Shown one piece after another: positions 5,167-5,541 of a stretch of 5,541 nucleotides of DNA. Positions within the stretch are counted from its first letter, which is position 1. Each line of letters opens with the position of its first letter. This DNA is from HO2-45-28 sp964574495 (GTDB lineage: Bacteria; Patescibacteriota; Minisyncoccia; HO2-45-28). Both the position numbers and the translations under genes were made by a program. Where the stretch lies: assembly GCA_964574495.1 (NCBI GenBank), contig CAZNNT010000036.1:1-5541 (forward strand), read 5' to 3'. The notes under the pieces were generated by a model. It was not told where the DNA came from. It did not search any database and saw only the letters and a program-made list of their open reading frames with translations.

Positions 5167-5541
5167 TCAGTCCAGGTTCTGCCCGCTCGTCTTGCAGTAG
5201 CTCTCGATGACCCCGCAGGCGTTGCTGAAGGCGTTGACATCGAAGCCCGAACCGTAGGTCGTGACCAGCTCGCGGTACAGATCCCACATGACCACACGGC
5301 CGTCCCTGAAGAGCCGTTCCATCACCGTGATTTTGCAGATGATGCCCATCTGCGACTCGGGAGCACGATGCGGATGCAGTCGGCCCCTGTACTCTTTGAG
5401 TTTTTCACGGAGCTGTTGCTTATGAGTTTCGTCTTCGGGGAGCACGATCACCGGCGACTCAATCGCTTCGGATCGCGGTATCTCCTTTGTCCAGACCCTG
5501 CCGATAGGACTGCCGCTGATCGTGATTTGCCGGCCATTCCA
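5167..5541 (-). CDS. Unrecognised protein, C-terminal 124 residues, continues beyond the window
   Basis: The frame is open from the right edge (5541) to a TGA at 5169-5167. A GTG at 5451 would give a 94-residue reading, but it has no clear ribosome site and the frame continues for 30 more codons to the edge (visible part begins WNGRQITISGSPIGRVW), so a longer gene is more likely. A charged stretch around DETHKQQLREKLKEYRGRL looks helical. The end reads GVIESYCKTSGQNLD. No membrane segment or known motif is recognised. Codon use differs from the chaperone genes: Ile is nearly always ATC, G or C is common at third positions, and the stop is TGA where the operon uses TAA throughout. Function unknown; it may belong with the orphan gene at 4508-4927 to one acquired segment. 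Confidence 0.65.
   Translation of the reverse strand, partial: WNGRQITISGSPIGRVWTKEIPRSEAIESPVIVLPEDETHKQQLREKLKEYRGRLHPHRAPESQMGIICKITVMERLFRDGRVVMWDLYRELVTTYGSGFDVNAFSNACGVIESYCKTSGQNLD

Overview
The window carries a complete, compact heat-shock operon, hrcA-grpE-dnaK-dnaJ, on the + strand (142-4399). It is followed by a convergent - strand segment (about 4508-5541) with one complete and one partial orphan gene. Composition and gene style suggest an uncultured bacterium of the Candidate Phyla Radiation, probably Parcubacteria-like. The hints are a 228-residue HrcA lacking the middle of the usual protein, mostly weak or absent Shine-Dalgarno sequences in the operon, an overlapping TAATG junction, and short orphan genes next to core genes. 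This placement is an inference; only a phylogeny of DnaK or GrpE would settle it.

Left edge (1-141): a regulatory hub. A perfect CIRCE operator (96-122) has the -35 hexamer TTGACA of the hrcA promoter inside its 9-nt spacer, and a perfect TATAAT (127-132) lies just downstream. The promoter predicts a start of transcription only about 3 nt before the hrcA ATG, so the first gene is probably read from a leaderless or nearly leaderless mRNA. Facing left, a second promoter (TTTACT-17-TATAAT, 63-91) and an AAGGAGG ribosome site point to a divergent gene starting with TTG at about 22 and running off the window.

Operon (142-4399): HrcA is the CIRCE repressor. GrpE (nucleotide exchange), DnaK (Hsp70) and DnaJ (Hsp40, with J domain, G/F region and four CxxCxGxG zinc repeats) form a full Hsp70 cycle. 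Junctions are tight: a 1-nt overlap, a 22-nt AT-rich gap, then a 1-nt gap. The whole set is probably autoregulated by HrcA at the single CIRCE site.

Convergent junction (4400-4507): dnaJ meets a leftward gene. A strong intrinsic terminator (4443-4472) works on the - strand only; the + strand has only weak candidates.

Right part (4508-5541): this is visibly more GC-rich (sampled 60-nt lines about 50-65%, against about 45-47% in the operon). It holds a 139-residue orphan protein with its own strong promoter, an approximately 83-nt leader containing a possible anti-Shine-Dalgarno hairpin and a strong AAGGAGG site. Upstream of it is the 3' end of another unrecognised leftward gene, which ends in TGA, unlike the TAA of the operon genes. 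This segment looks like an accessory insertion. I see no CRISPR, IS element, tRNA or rRNA. No new multi-gene system is demonstrable. The candidates worth checking are the compact HrcA with its leaderless CIRCE promoter, and the orphan gene with its structured leader.
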